From Myotis daubentonii (taxonomy: Eukaryota > Chordata > Mammalia > Chiroptera > Vespertilionidae), in NCBI RefSeq assembly GCF_963259705.1, contig NC_081861.1, forward strand, positions 65,701,623 through 65,765,622: 64,000 bases of DNA. The letters are read 5' to 3'. Shown here piece after piece: positions 31,012-44,409 of the stretch. The position numbers and the translations under genes were made by a program. Each line of letters begins with the position of its first letter. The stretch's first letter is position 1. Under the pieces are notes generated by a model. That model was not told where the DNA came from. It made no database searches and was given only the letters and a program-made list of their open reading frames with translations.

Positions 31012-32515
31012 GGAGAACCATGATAGTGGCATAAGAAAATGCCAGAACTCGCTCCCTCCCACAACCACATCATAATTAAAACTAAAATACAGAACAACCA
31101 TGTGGCTGAATGGAAGTCCTACAACTAGAGAAACAAACAAGATACACATTAAAACTGGTAAAAAGGGCAGAGGCATGGAACAGGCTGGTCTGACACCCAT
31201 GTATGGCATTTTTTAATCAGGACAGATATCTAGGCTGAGGAGTAAGGGCTTCCAGCTCCACACCAGACTCCTCAGCACAGGGTTCCAATGCTGAGAAAAG
31301 AAGCTTCCATAACTTCAGACTGTAAAAACCAGTAAGGATTGTGGCTGAGTGACACAAAGGTTACTGAGATTCAGACAGTTCCTCTTAAAGGGCCCACACA
31401 CAGACTTACTCAGACTTGCTCACACTGAGCTCCAGTGCTGGGCAGCAGCTTGGGAGACCCAGGGCAAACAGGGAGTAGTTGGATTATCTGCCACTAGGGG
31501 AAGAACTCCAGGGTGGCTTTCTCCCAGACAGGGGCACTTTCAGGGGTCATTGTTCCTATGCTGAGACCTCCCCCATCATAAAGATAATTGGCAAGTGCCA
31601 GATCTGAGTTTCCATCAGCCTGGCTCACACTATTTGCTCCTTCCTGATGATTCCCTGAGATCCTGCCCCACCCAAGCTATTTGCAGAGACTTCCATATGA
31701 ATGGCTTGTCCTGGCTCGGGCTTCAGACTTTCCTAAAAACTCTCAAACTAGCAGCAGTTGGTGTCAGCATGCCCCATTCCTCTCAATAAGAGGCCCCGGG
31801 CCTGGTATTGGCAGCAGCCTGCCTTGCTTCACAACTTGGCCTCTCCTGGGCACTTCCAAGCCGAACACAAGTACCAGTCATCTGCAGATCATTCTGTAGC
31901 TCCTGACAAGTAGCCTCAGGCAGGGCACAGGCAGTGGCTGACTTTGCACTTCCGGGGCGGGAAGGGGGGGGTACCAGAGCCAGTGCACCTGGTAGACAAC
32001 TTCAGACCACCCTAGATTACAACTATGCACATCCACGAGTGACACACTCTAGGGGCAGACTCAATGAGCACCAAAGTCCCACTGAAGTAAGCTCTGCTCC
32101 ATAGGGTGTCTCCTGCACAGTAGTTCTTCCACCGTAGTTGCAGCTGGTCCTCACAGCCAACTGGCCTGGGGGTTAATTCCTCACAGTGACAATTAAACAC
32201 CACACATTGGTGTCAGACCAGCCCATTCTATCCCTTCACACCTCTTACCAGTTTCAATGTGCTATCTTCTGTATTTCTCTAAGTAGTAGGACTTCCATTC
32301 ATCTAGATTTCAGCAATCAAAACTCAACTACAATAAGACAGTGCACACAGCCCACACAGGGGCACACCTAGAGTGCTCAGCTCAGATGACTGAGGAGGCT
32401 GAGCCACTGGGTCCTATGGGACACCTGCCACACAAGGCCACTCTACTAATAGCAGCTCTACTTAATACATAGAAACAAACACAGAGAAGCAGACAAATTG
32501 TGGAGACAAAGAAAC

Positions 32516-33419
32516 ATGTCACAAATGAAAGAAGATAATAAATCTCCTGAAAAAGAACTAAATGAAATGGAAGCAGGCAAACTACTAGACACAGAGTTCA
32601 AAACAATGGTTATAAGGATGCTCAAGGATCTTAAATAGAGCTTCAAGGGACATAGTGAGAATTTCAAGTAAATCAGTATTTCAAGAAAATTAGTGAGAAC
32701 ATCAAAGGCATGAAAAAGGACCAGTCAGAAATGAATGATACACTAACTGAAATGAAGAATAATTTACAGGGAGTCAACAGTAGAGTAGAGGATGTTGAGA
32801 ATCAAATCAGAGATTAGGAATATGAGGAAGCAAAAAACACCCAATCAGTAGAGCAAAAAGAAAAAAGAATAAAAAATTTTGAAGATAGTGAAAGGAGCCT
32901 CTGGGACAACTTCAAGTGTACCAACATCTGAATTATGGGGGTGCCAGAAGAAGAGAGAGCAAGATACTGAAAACCTATTTAAAGAAATAATGACAGAAAA
33001 CTTCCCATACCTCATGAAAGAAATAGACTTAAAAGTCCAGGAAGTCCAGAAAGTCTCATATAAGATGAACCCAAGAGGCCCACACTAAGACACATCATAA
33101 TTAAAATGCTAAAGGTTAAAGACAAAGAGAGAATCTTAAAAGTAGCAAGAGAAAAGCAGTTAGTTACCTACAAGGGAGTGCCCACACAACTATCAATTGA
33201 TTTCTCAACAGAAACTTTGCAGGCCAGAAGGGAATGGCAAGAAATATTCAGTGATGCACAGCAAAATTCATCCCTTGATTGGGACCTACAATCAAGATTA
33301 TTCTACCCAGCAAAGTTATCATTTAGAATTGAAGGTCAGATAAAGAGCTTCACAGACAAGAAAAAGCTAAAGGAGTTCACCACCACCAAACCAGTGTTAA
33401 ATGAAATGTTGAAGGGTAT
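32516..33419 (+). pseudogene. HAL1 ORF1, decayed
   Basis: From the ATG at 32516 (MSQMKEDNKSPEKE) the frame meets several stops before 32880. The RRM and C-terminal parts are readable at 32879-33088 and 33106-33420: NFPYLMKEIDLKVQEVQK, VTYKGVPTQLSIDFSTETLQ and LFYPAKLSFRIEGQIKSFTD. The last block is the part put out of frame in the younger HAL1. Clearly non-functional. Confidence 0.88.
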
Positions 33420-33466
33420 TAAGAAGAAGAAGAAAAAGAAGAAAAATATAAAAAATATGAACAATA

Positions 33467-33677
33467 GCCCTAGCCGGTTTCTCTCAGTGGATAGAGCATC
33501 AGCCTGCAGAATGTGGGGCCCCAAGTTTAATTCCAGTCAAGAGCACATGCCCGGGTTGCGAGCTCAATCTCCCCCCAGTAGGGGCTGTGCAGGAGGCAAC
33601 CAATCAAAGATTCTCTCTCATCATTGATTTTTATCTCTCTCTCCCTTCCTCACTGAAATCAGTAAAAATATATTTTA
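33467..33677 (+). mobile_element. Ves SINE inside HAL1
   Basis: Starts GCCCTAGCCGGTTTCTCTCA. The target duplication AAAATATGAACAATA at 33452-33466 has a one-mismatch partner at 33678-33692. The tail is A-rich. Confidence 0.93.
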
Positions 33678-34021
33678 AAAATATTAACAATAAAATGGCA
33701 TAAATACATAGCTATTAACAATTGAATCTAAAAATCAAAATAAATGAACAAGGAATCTAATAAACTGATGATTAAAATAGAGCCAGAGGCATGGAAACAT
33801 GGAACAGACTGACGAATCTCAGAGGGAAGTGATGGTGGGTGAGAAGAGATTAAGCAAAGAACTTACCAGGTATATGCATATATGCATTACCTACAGACAC
33901 AAGAAATAGGCGGTGAAGGCCTGGTGTGGGGTGGGAACAAATGGAGGGGGGTAATGCAGAAGAAGGGGGACATCTATAATACTCTCAACAATAAAGATTT
34001 TAAAAAAGTAATTTTACAATT

Positions 34022-34160
34022 TCTCAGCGATATTATGAGGTAAGGTTCATATATCAAATAAACAGAAGCACTGAGAAGTAATTTTTCTAACATTCCACAA
34101 TAAAAAAGAGAGCCACAATTTGAACCTGGCAGTGTGTATCACTCCAGAGTTCATACATTT
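34022..34160 (+). mobile_element. MIR SINE, right part
   Basis: Continues the MIR of 30945-31011: GCGATATTATGAGGTAAGGT and GAGAGCCACAATTTGAACCT, the usual distal MIR core. Confidence 0.85.
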
Positions 34161-34162
34161 TT

Positions 34163-34420
34163 TAAAGTTTATTTATTTACATATTAATTTTTTTTCAATT
34201 ACATTCAATATCATTTTGTATTAGTTTCAGGTATACAGCATAGTCATTAGACAATCATATATTTTACCAATTTTTTTCCCTGATATTTCCAGTACCCACC
34301 TGTACTCTACATCCCCATGACTATTTTGTAACTGCCAATCTGTACTTCCCAATCCTTTCCCTTTTCTATGCATTCCCCCACCCCCATCCCCTCTGGCAAC
34401 CATCAGTCTATGAATGGCCG
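34163..34420 (-). mobile_element. L1 3' UTR fragment
   Basis: Minus-strand L1M-like 3' end: TTAGTTTCAGGTATACAGCA, GTACCCACCTGTACTCTACA and CTCTGGCAACCATCAGTCTA. Only the last 250 bp of an L1 are present. Confidence 0.8.
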
Positions 34421-34708
34421 ATATTTGTAAAGACTATAAAGAGTTAACTTATTGTTATGTGAACTTGAAATACAATGCACATTTATGTATAAAATGACTG
34501 CTTATCTGAACCTCTGGTTTACTAAACTAGCCTGTTTTATAAGCCTTATAATTCAAACCCTCTCTAACATTTAAATGCAAAATGTATTTACTTTGAGGAA
34601 GACCTAACAAGATCTTTTTAAATGCCCTTCTACAAAGAAAAGTTCTTTAGGCAAATCCAGGATATGCTGCTTCCTACAAGTGTTCTACATTTCCTTGCAT
34701 GTACTTTA

Positions 34709-34928
34709 TTTTTTAAATATATTTTTATTGATTTTAGAGAGGAAGGGAGAGAGAAAAAAATAGAAACATCAATGATAAGAGAGAATCATTGATTTGCTGC
34801 CTCTTGCACGCCCCCACTTGAGGATTGAGCCCACAACCCACAACCTTGGCATGTGCCCTGACCAGGAATTGAACAGTGACCTCCTGGTTCATAGGTCTAT
34901 GCTCAACCATTGAACCACACAGGCTGGG
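34709..34928 (-). mobile_element. Ves SINE
   Basis: Minus-strand copy with target duplication CCTTGCATGTACTTTA at 34693-34708 and a two-mismatch partner at 34929-34944. Moderately diverged. Confidence 0.92.
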
Positions 34929-34944
34929 CCTTGCAAGCACTTTA

Positions 34945-37619
34945 AATTCAATCTTAAGCAAATCCAATTATTCAGGGTGCATTGTAATATCCACGTTTCT
35001 TTAACAATTCTAAGTGGCTTAACTCAGCAATTGCTCACATATACAAAGGTTTTATTGTAATGCTAAATCTTTGAATCTGTTGCTTATCTACATCAAAGAT
35101 GCTCAAGGTTATAATGAAGAAAGAACTAACATCTGGCTTCCAATTGCCAAAAAAAACAAACATTTCCTTTGGTTTATAGCTTAAGTCTTATAATAACTTG
35201 CCTGTGAGTTTATTTGGAACTATGGAATTGTAATGAAACCTAATCTTCCCAAGTGTGCCCAAGTATTAAAATGTAGGTTACATACACCACTATATGTGCA
35301 TTGCCTTTTCCTTAGTCTTCTTTTTAGCTCTGTTTGGCTTATAACATGTAGGGGCAAAATAACACTATTATGAACTTTTGGAAACTGTATTTTAGACTTT
35401 GATTTCTCTCATTGTCATAAATTCCATCTCCTAATAGAGAAGCAGGTTAATTAACATACCTTGGTGTTAACTATGTTAAAAACAAAGTTCAGTGTTTGCA
35501 AGTTGAAGCTGCTTGAATCTGGAAATGCTAGTTGCTATTAATCAAGTTGAACACTGGATGGCAGTCCTCACTAATGAAATAAATAAAGGCTATTGATAGA
35601 AAGGACTGATTCAAAATAACACACAAAGCAGCCTAAGTATTGCCAATTTTAACAGCTAAAAAGTCAGCAAAGAAGAACTTTTAACAAAGATGGTGACAGA
35701 ATCAGAAAGTTAAAAATAGTGAGCTTGCTTGATATTGTCATGAATATGTGAAACTTATGATTCAGGTGATATGACAATACTTTGCACATGAGTTTCAGAA
35801 GTTTTATTTCAATTTCTAAATACTCAGTCTTAGACCACAAATTAATTTCACATTCTTTATTGTCATCTGAAAGCCAGTCTTGGCTGAAGATATAGCTGGC
35901 ATGATTATAGATTAAGGTGCATTTGCCTCAAGGAGAGATTTTAAATTTGTTTCATCTCATCCCTTACAAGTAAACCTGGTGATTTATTAATCATCTTCCA
36001 GCTTTATAACCAAGGTCTCTCAAATGGAAAAAATTACATTAGTATATTTGATTTTTATGTCTGGAAGGAATGCTTACATTGGATTACCTCATATATTTCT
36101 ATGTTTGTTCACTGTATAGTGCTAGTGCATGGAATAAAATTGATCTTAATTTGAACTACTAGTAAGCTGAGCATACATGAACAAATTATTTAATTTCTCT
36201 GGCCCTCACTTTCCTAAATTATAAAGTGGATGAATCTATGAAATGATAGTCTTTCTAGATTTGATGTTAGTTTTATGTGAAATTATGCATGCATAATTAT
36301 TCAGATGATATTGGACACATCATATGCACTCAATGTGATACCCTTGTAATTAACCTACTTTTTAATAACAAGAAAGGAACAAAAGGAAGATAGATGCATG
36401 CCTAGTAAAACTGGGGTGACATCAGGCACATACTTGTCTGTCAGTCACGCCTGGGAATAGGTCATTGGCCAGAATGGGTGTAGCTATTGCAAGGGCATGA
36501 AATTTTGGATACTTAATTTCCCAAACAAAGGAACTCACCCTGTTGATCTCTCTTAGTGCCCTTCTGCTCTTCTGCTCTTGATTCTCTTTGTGCTCTCTTG
36601 GTTGACTCCTGGCTTGCAGAGCTCTCGCTCCTGCTTCCTGGAATTTTCCCATGTGGCACATGGCTATGTGGACCCCACATGCAATGGACTAATGAACTGC
36701 AACTAGGCTGATGCTGAACTGGACCAACTGAAACATGGAATGGAAACTCTGGACACTGGCTTTATTTTTAGCTCTACTGAAACCCCAGTTGTACTTCTTC
36801 TATGACTGGAATGGGATTTTAGAAGCACAGAGATGTAATTCCATGCAGATGAAAATTACTCATCCTCCCGTGCACGTTTCAGAAAATTCTCTTTCTCGAA
36901 ATATCATAAGGACTTCACCCCCAGCACTCAGTGGGGAAGATGATAACCCAATTTCCTCGATGACAAATGAATTATCATTATTACCACTGTCAGCTTAACT
37001 AACATTATGATTTCCTCTTTCTGAAATATTTTGTTAAATGATATTTTAAATAATAGCTTACCAAAGGTACTTATTATTGGTATAAGTTCTTAATTAACCT
37101 ATATTAGGACAAATGGCAGAATCTATAAAATTTAGAGGCAATATCTAGGAAAATAAAGCATTGATAATAAGGAAGAAATCATATATATTTCTCTCTATCT
37201 TCATATATTGCTTACTGAACTCCCTGAGTCTGCCTATCTGTTGTGGAATGATGAAATACTGTCATATTTCTGAAGAGCACATTCTTTCCTTAAATGAGTT
37301 TGGTTTCATCTACTTTTGCTAAAATTCTTGTTATTTGGGAAGGCTATTAGTTGAAATGCATTTTCTGTATTGCTTACCAGTGGGGCCTTTTGGCTTGCAG
37401 AAGAGAAGTATGGTAATTTCTCACTTGTGAATTCACTTAATATATAATTCAACTTATATTTTATAGAAACAAAAAAAAATGCTTTAAGGTTTCTATGATG
37501 CATGCTACACAGTGTTAGTAACAGCCTAAAAAATATTTTTTTCTGTTTAGAGATAAAAATTAAGGCTACCAGACTTATATAAAGGCATAAAAAAATGCTC
37601 CTCCTTTCTTATTCAACAT
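34945..37619. other. Mostly unique AT-rich DNA
   Basis: No gene that I can support. A weak MIR-like patch (complement) lies at 36150-36340 around CTCTGGCCCTCACTTTCCTA. A less AT-rich block at 36420-36980 includes an ATG-initiated 87-codon frame (36735-36998) with a hydrophobic start but no homology I recognise. An opposing 79-codon frame (36422-36661) is equally unsupported. Confidence 0.45.
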
Positions 37620-38430
37620 TTTTATTGCCTCTCTAATGAAAGAAAATATGGCCCATCAATTCTACTTCTGAGTATATACCCTAAATAATTGTAAACAGGT
37701 ATTCAAACGAATACCTATACTGAAATGTTTATAATAGCATTATTGATAGAAGTTAAAAGGAAACAATCCAAATGTCCATCAACTATTGAATGGACTATTA
37801 TCCTATATAATAAAAGGCTACTATGCAAATTGTCCCCTTGGGAGTTCAACCGGGAAACTGGGAGTTCGATTGCTTGCTATGATGTGCACTGACCACCAGG
37901 GGGTGGCACAGAACACAGCGGGCAGCCAGCAGTGGTGGGGAGCTGAGGGAGCAAGGGAAGGAGGAGGTGGGGAGGCCAGGAAGCAGGGAACCTGATTGGC
38001 CCTGATCACCAGCCAGGCCTAGGGACCCTACCCGTGAAAGAATATCGCGCAGCAGGCCTCTAATCTGCTAATAAAAAAGAATAAAGTAATGACGCATGCT
38101 GCAACATGCATGAATCTTGAAACATTATGCAGAGTGAAAGAAACTATACAGAAAAGACATACATTATATTAATATGATTTTTATAAAGTATCTTCGAAAG
38201 GCACATTCATAGAGACAGAATGTAGATTAGTGATCGCCAGGGGTTGAGGGAAGGGGAAGGGAATTATAAACTACTGTTAATAGGTATGGTGTTTCTTTTT
38301 GAGGTGATAAAATGTTTCAGAACTAGATAGTGGTGATGTTTACCTAACTCTGTGAATGTACAAAACACCCTAAATTGTACACATTAGAAGAGTGAATTTT
38401 ATGGCATATGAAGTATAGCTCAAAAATAAG
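37620..38430 (+). mobile_element. L1 3' end (old), split by a Helitron
   Basis: ORF2 C-terminal region (AATTCTACTTCTGAGTATAT; TATAATAGCATTATTGATAG) up to 37800, resuming at 38064. The 3' UTR (38200-38410) contains GATCGCCAGGGGTTGAGGGA and CCCTAAATTGTACACATTAG. L1MB/MC-like by eye. Confidence 0.82.
37801..38063 (+). mobile_element. Non-autonomous Helitron nested in L1
   Basis: Starts TCCTATATAATAAAAGGCTA right after host A at 37800 and ends GCAGGCCTCTAA before host T at 38064. The 3' terminus is CTAA, within the CTRR rule. L1 sequence continues on both sides. Confidence 0.92.
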
Positions 38431-38548
38431 ACAGAAATTATAGAAGAGGAATGAATTTTGGAAACATTATCACTTTCCTAGATTGATAATTTTTGTCCTG
38501 TTTTATTATTGTTTTTTTTTTTAATTTTCCTGATGATTAGTAGTAAAT

Positions 38549-38556
38549 TCTCTCTC

Positions 38557-38595
<39 letters not shown>
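38549..38595 (+). repeat. (TC)n microsatellite
   Basis: About 22 consecutive TC units. The Ser/Leu-rich open frame over it is not a gene. Confidence 0.95.
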
Positions 38596-38597
<2 letters not shown>

Positions 38598-38599
38598 TC

Positions 38600-40779
38600 A
38601 TCTGGGTGCTTGTCTTTTTTTCAGGGCAGTTAGGAAGAATGTAGCTGAAGAGTTAATATCCCCAATCAGTAGCCAGACTTGGGCAGTAGGTACTATTCAA
38701 GAATCAAGAAACAGACTAGTTAGTACCTAGACAAAGCATAATATAAGGAGCAAGTCTGAACCTCAGCAGTCTTACCTAGGACTGAAGTGCATGTGGAATT
38801 TACCAACCAGAAATATATGCAATAGCTACAGGCTTATAAAAATAGTTAATGATCTCATTAAGAATTTTCTCTGGCACCTAATGACTGAGCCAAAGTGACA
38901 GAAAGTTGTCATGGCTGATATCTTTCACCATTTTGTCAAGTCGACATTAATCTTTTTAATTTAACATCTTTTAGGTGTGCTGAGACTCCTATGGGGACAG
39001 TGGCATAAAAAATCAGAACACAAGTGCCAACACAGCCATATGTGGACATTTGCTAATTGTTGACTGGCATTAACAATTTGACCAATAACTATGACCCAGG
39101 CCATGTCATTCATTATTATCTATTGCTTAGCTTAAAAGATTCAAAGGCTAAAAATAACATTTTCTCCCACTTTATGTGCCATGGAGTCTGGGCAGAACTA
39201 ATCTGTGCCTACTGCTTAGGGTTTCACAAGACTGTAAATCAAGGTGTCCAGGGCTACATTCTTGTCTATAGGCTCAACTGGGGAATAAAATGCTTCCAAG
39301 TTCATTCAGATTGTTGGCATGTTTCATTTTCTTGCAGCTGAAGAGGCTTCCTCCTGGCTCTTGGCTTGAAGCCACTCTCAGATCCTAGAGCCTATTTCAG
39401 GTAAGCCTCCTAAAATGGTTATTTTTTTAAAGTTAGTAAAGGAGAGAAACTCTAGAGGAAGTCTGCTAGAAAAACAGAGTATTATGTAACTTAATGATGA
39501 AAGAGACATGTCATCACTTTTGCCATATTCTAAAGGTTATAATCAATTATGGGTTTTGTCCACATTCATGGGGAGAGGATTACATGAAGGTGTGAACATC
39601 AAGAGGCAGTAATCATGGAGTCAGCTGAAAGTCTGTTCATTTAAAAATGGTGACTGCTCTTACAGTAATTTTAATGATTAATTTTTGAAGCACTTAGACA
39701 AAATCTTTATATTCCTTTAAATAAATAAAAATGTGTCCTTTATTCCACCTCCTTACCATGACCAAATAGTGAGAACCTTTGAAATGCTGGCAACATTTTT
39801 ATTCTGTTATGAATCACAAGTTAATCCTGACAGTATCTTCGCTTTGCTCAGACCTTTATAAGAATGTGGAGTCTATTTTGGGGTTGTGAAACTTAAGTGA
39901 GATGTAGGAAGTTGCCCAAAGAAAAACAACAAAAATGATTAAAGGGACTGGAAATAAATTCTGCAAGAAAAACTAAGAGGACTACGGGTACTCCTTACAG
40001 GAAAGAGAATGCTAACACAAATGGATGGCCTTATTAACAATATTCCCATATGTGTTAAGTGAATAATTTTTATCTTATGATGGTAAAGTAATAAATAAAT
40101 TGCTTTAATTTTCCTTTATTCAGTGTGTGTGTGTGTGTGTGTGTAGAGGAATAAACATATACTATATTGAGGGAAAGGACATATATTTCATAGATGCTAT
40201 ACATGTTTTAATAACCCTTGGTTGTCTTTAGGTACAATTCTTAAAAGCAAGGAAAAGAGTATCACTTTTGTTCTGAAGATTACATGAAAGAACCATTCTA
40301 ATGCAATTAATTTAAAGGCATATTGACCTCTACTAAACAGTCAAGAAGACAGAGCAATGTATTGCAATGTTTCTTGGTTCTACTTCTCTGAGATTTTGGA
40401 GAATACCAAAAATATCTTAAGTTTTCAGGCTTACCCAGTTTTTAACCTACATATAAGTAGAATTATAGTCAAATGTATTCTCCAAAATGGGACATTTTTA
40501 AGAGTGAAAAGAGATCTAATTAATCATAATAGTAGGATGACATGCAAAAACCAGAACTTCCCCAGGCAAACTGGAATACATGTTTATTCTAACTAAAATT
40601 ATATTTCTTATGGGGGGAGGGTTAGGGTGTTTTTTTTTGTTTGTTTGTTTGTTTTGTTTTGTTTTGTTTTCTGGTCTTGGGAAAGCTAAATCATAAGCTC
40701 CCTGTAGGTGGGGCACAGGAAGTTCTTAGACTTTGTTTGTCTCATAGCATCTAAATGAGCACAGCAGGGGAAGAAATGA
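38600..40779. other. Mostly unique sequence
   Basis: No gene recognised. Short low-complexity tracts: (GT)n at 40125-40144 and a GTTT/GTTTT tract at 40631-40670. The 94-codon frame at 39057-39341 has no recognisable domain. Confidence 0.5.
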
Positions 40780-41000
40780 AAAATAGTAATAATGACAGGT
40801 ACTTCCTGTAGGTTGGGCACTGTTCCAAACACTTTACATATATTAAGGTATTTAAAATTCTCCATAGTTGTGTGAGGCACTAATATTACCATCTCTATCT
40901 GAAAATAAGGAAACTGAAATAGAGAAATGTTAAGTAACTTGTCAGAGCTTCTGTAGAGCTGGAGTTCAAACTCTCGTCTCTTTTGCTTTTATTCTCATAT
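40780..41000 (+). mobile_element. MIR SINE
   Basis: AATAGTAATAATGACAGGTA, GGGCACTGTTCCAAACACTT, GAAAATAAGGAAACTGAAAT and TTAAGTAACTTGTCAGAGCT in order. A clear MIR. Confidence 0.88.
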
Positions 41001-42140
41001 CTTCATGCCACTTCTCTCTCTGTCTTTCCCTCTCTCTCTCTGTCACCCACATTTCCTCTTTCCCTTCTTCCCTCTCTTTCTTGTATCTCTTCTGTCTCTT
41101 ATTTCTGTCTCCTCTCATTTAATTTTTACGTTTTTCTTCCATGGAATATCCCATTTTTAAAGAAGGTTCTACTATTTAAGAAGAAAGATATGTAAACCAT
41201 TGAATTCAATGATCTCTAAGGTTTTTTTTCCTAGTCCTTAAATAGTTCAACATTTTCTAGTGACTACTCTATATAAGAACCTATTCTAAAGTGTATCACA
41301 ATATAGAAAATGAGAATGAATAGGAGAGTGCCTGAATACAAGGAGGGTATGGCTTAATAGAAGAATAAAATGATGTCTGAATCGCCAGCAAGTAAGATAA
41401 AGTATGATGATGCTCTTATAGAGATTCTTATAGAGATTTTCCATACAATTGAACTATTGTCATGTGCCCCAGTTAAAATTATGATGCACTCTGTTTATAT
41501 TAGTGCCTAACAAAGCAAAATACTATCAAAGTTGTTCTTATTTCCTTAGGGAATAGTAGTTATCTGTACTTCCTCTTCTCTTCACTCTTCTCACCCTTGG
41601 CAAATCTTTCCTTACTCACCAGTAAATATTTATAAGTGTCTATGTCAGACATAATGCTGGGATTCATAACTTACCAAACTATTTGAAGTTGTGTACTTGC
41701 TTGTCTTTCTCTCCCAGTAGACCTGTTTTGACCCAGGGGTCCATGGATGGATAGGGCTATGTTCTGAAACAAACCTCCTGAGTCTGCAACATTTTATATA
41801 TCTGAACATATGTTCATTTTCTGGACAAGAGTTCAATTGCCTTTACCAGACTTTCAAGAAGGGGCTATGTGCCATGTTTTGAATTTTGAACAGCTCAGTG
41901 TTAAGATCACAAACTGTAGATTTAGCCAGACCATCTGTGAAATGTGTGATACATGGGAAATGATATAACTCTTCAACTTGGGTTTCATCCCAGATTTAAT
42001 GTGAGAACTAAATGAACTGATTTTTGTAAAATACTTAGTATATTTCCAGGTACTAGTTATGCTCAATAAGTATTAAAGAACAATGCTGTGTTTTCACACA
42101 ATGGGCACCAAATCAGATTAAATAGGTAATGTGAGCATTT
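41001..42140. other. No recognised element
   Basis: Starts with a CT-rich stretch (41000-41130), then AT-rich unique DNA. No gene seen. Confidence 0.5.
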
Positions 42141-42148
42141 TTCTAAGA

Positions 42149-42362
42149 CAGGGTTCTCAACCTCGGCAGTATTGATACTTTGGGAAAGATAATCCTTTGT
42201 TGTAAGAGGCTGCCTTGTGCATCATAGGATGTTCAGCAACATTGCTAGTCTCTACCCACTAGATGCCAATAGCACACTTCCCAATTGTGACAGCCACATA
42301 TGTCTCCAGACATTACCAAATACTGTCCGTGGGCAAAGTCACTCTCCCATTGAAAGCAACTG
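42149..42362 (-). mobile_element. MER20 (hAT-Charlie) element
   Basis: Starts CAGGGTTCTCAACCTCGGCA and ends ATTGAAAGCAACTG, with interior ACCCACTAGATGCCAATAGC and GTCTCCAGACATTACCAAAT typical of the MER20 complement. A diverged 8-bp duplication (TTCTAAGA, ATCTAAAT) flanks it. Confidence 0.85.
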
Positions 42363-42402
42363 ATCTAAATGAATAGAATGGATCAGCTTATGAGATAATT
42401 AT

Positions 42403-42606
42403 ATTTTTTAAAATACATTTTATTGATTTTTTACAGAGAGGAAGAGAGAAGGATAGAGAGTTAGAAACATCGATCAGCTGCCTCCTGCACACCCCCTACT
42501 GGGGATGTGCCAGCAACCAAGGTACATGCCCTTGACCGGAATCGAACCTGGGACCTTTCAATCCGCAGGCCAACACTCTATTCACTGAGCCAAACTGGTT
42601 AGGGCA
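42403..42606 (-). mobile_element. Ves SINE
   Basis: Minus-strand copy, low divergence, with target duplication AGATAATTAT at 42393-42402 and 42607-42616. Confidence 0.94.
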
Positions 42607-42616
42607 AGATAATTAT

Positions 42617-44409
42617 TTTTATCAGCTTCATATTTGATAGTCAGGGGCACCATATTGATCCCCTAGGAGACTGAACACTCTGTGGAGAGGACGGACTAGT
42701 GATTTCAGTTAGTGGGCATTCAGCACTTACCTTCAACTAGATACAGGCATGGTAAAGATGAGGAATTCACCAATCTGCACACATCTCAAAATAGCTCTAT
42801 TAGTTCAGAGCAGATCTAAACATTTACTAGGCAAGAAAATGGCTTTTCCAGAGTCAAAAACAACCCAAACTTAGAAAATAGATATAAAAACAAATAAACA
42901 GAAATGTCCAGCAACAACAAATCTACCTCTGTCCCAGAAACATGATGTTTATATGGCTGAGTTAAAAGAACTTTCATACTTATGCCATTTATTTCAACAT
43001 AAAAGGTGTGATCAAAATGTATTAATCTTTCACTATATGAAAGAAACTGCCAGTATGCTGTGATGGAAAAAACCCTGAAATTCCATATCCTTAAAAATCT
43101 TACCAAATGGCTACAGGCAAGGTAGTGTATGGGTAGATGAATATATTAACCTAGGTACTGAAATGTATTTTTATTATTAGGACATAATTAAGTGAGAGAG
43201 AGTGATATCCTATGTTTGTCTTTATCAAGCATGCAACAAAAACAGCTTATCCTCTTAACCCATCCAGTGCACATTGCTAGCATGATACATGTTATTTTAT
43301 TCTGAAATCTTATAAATGTAATGGAATTCTTCTATTTAAGATGCTTATTTAAAAAAAACAATGGACACATTTTTAATTTTCATAGGGGTTACACCATCCT
43401 TTGATTTATATAATTAGTGGTTGCATTGATAAGATAGAAATGTTAAACCCACAGGTAAGCTGTGTGCCTAAAAAAAAAAAAAAGTAGTGCTTCTTTGTGC
43501 AAGAGTCCTTAATGATTAGAATTTCAAGGTCACATTGCAAAAGAGTAATGTGGGGGAGAAAATTATCCTAGTCTTTTTTAAAGCTTCACTTATTCACTAC
43601 CATAAAATGCGTTTTCATAGTTTATCATTAATATTTATTGGTTGCAATAAACTGGCAGAAGATTCATTGTCATATGCTATGCTCTGTATCTGAGGATTTA
43701 GAAAATAGAATATGGAAAAGTTGTTGCAGTTGCTATGTATTATTATACTAAATTATGGACATAATGTATGCTGTTTTCATATATCTTCATCAAGAGGTCT
43801 CAAAAATTAAAAATTACTTTAAGTAAGCTTTATTGTGTTCTTAGTCCATATGATGTATATGAGCTTAAAACACAAAGTCAGGCATGCATCTTTGAGTAAT
43901 ATATGTTTATCATGATGTGCAGGTGTGGGTGAAATGCCTTTAGAGAATAAATGTGTTCTGAGTGTAGAAATCACTGTGACTATGGAAAGTGCAAAATCAG
44001 CCTATATATTGTTACATTCTTATGACCTGTGGCATATTAGAACGAGAGTTGGCATTTCAGATTATACTTAGAAAATGTCCTCCTTAAAACACTATGGAGG
44101 AAAGTAGTTCATTTTGCTCCTGTGAAATATGATAACTGTTCATATTTAATAGTATAGAGATTTCTCAAATTTGTCAACTCAGGGATGTGCATACAATTTT
44201 AAACTGAACGCTAGCACATTTTATGTTATTATTTTTCAGTTCTGCTCTCCCCTTTGTGGTGTTAACTTTCAGTGCACAATCAGGCATACACCTTCATGGA
44301 ATTGGGATAAATAAATAAAAAAAGATAATCAACTGGATAAATGCCTGTAATATTTAATACAAATGAATTTTTGCATACTACATATACATAGCTGAATAAT
44401 GAAAATCAT
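42617..44409. other. No recognised element
   Basis: AT-rich unique-looking DNA, including a 14-base A run near 43472. No gene or RNA seen. Confidence 0.5.

Larger units (their letters stand above)
31012..34009 (+). mobile_element. HAL1 retrotransposon, older full-length copy inserted in a MIR
   Basis: A 13-bp direct repeat AATTTTACAATTT at 30999-31011 and 34010-34022 brackets it. It begins GGAGAACCATGATAGTGGCA, the decayed counterpart of the start of the HAL1 at 19659. A leader of about 1.5 kb, an ORF1 pseudogene and a G-rich 3' UTR (33880-33985) end with CAACAATAAAGATTTTAAAA. There is no ORF2. CpGs are largely lost, and a Ves SINE lies in its 3' part. Confidence 0.9.

Noticed and set aside
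36735..36998. ATG-initiated 87-codon frame with a hydrophobic N-terminus, and an opposing 79-codon frame at 36422-36661
   Set aside because: No recognised domain, no splice or promoter context, and they lie in a block that may be an old unassigned repeat.
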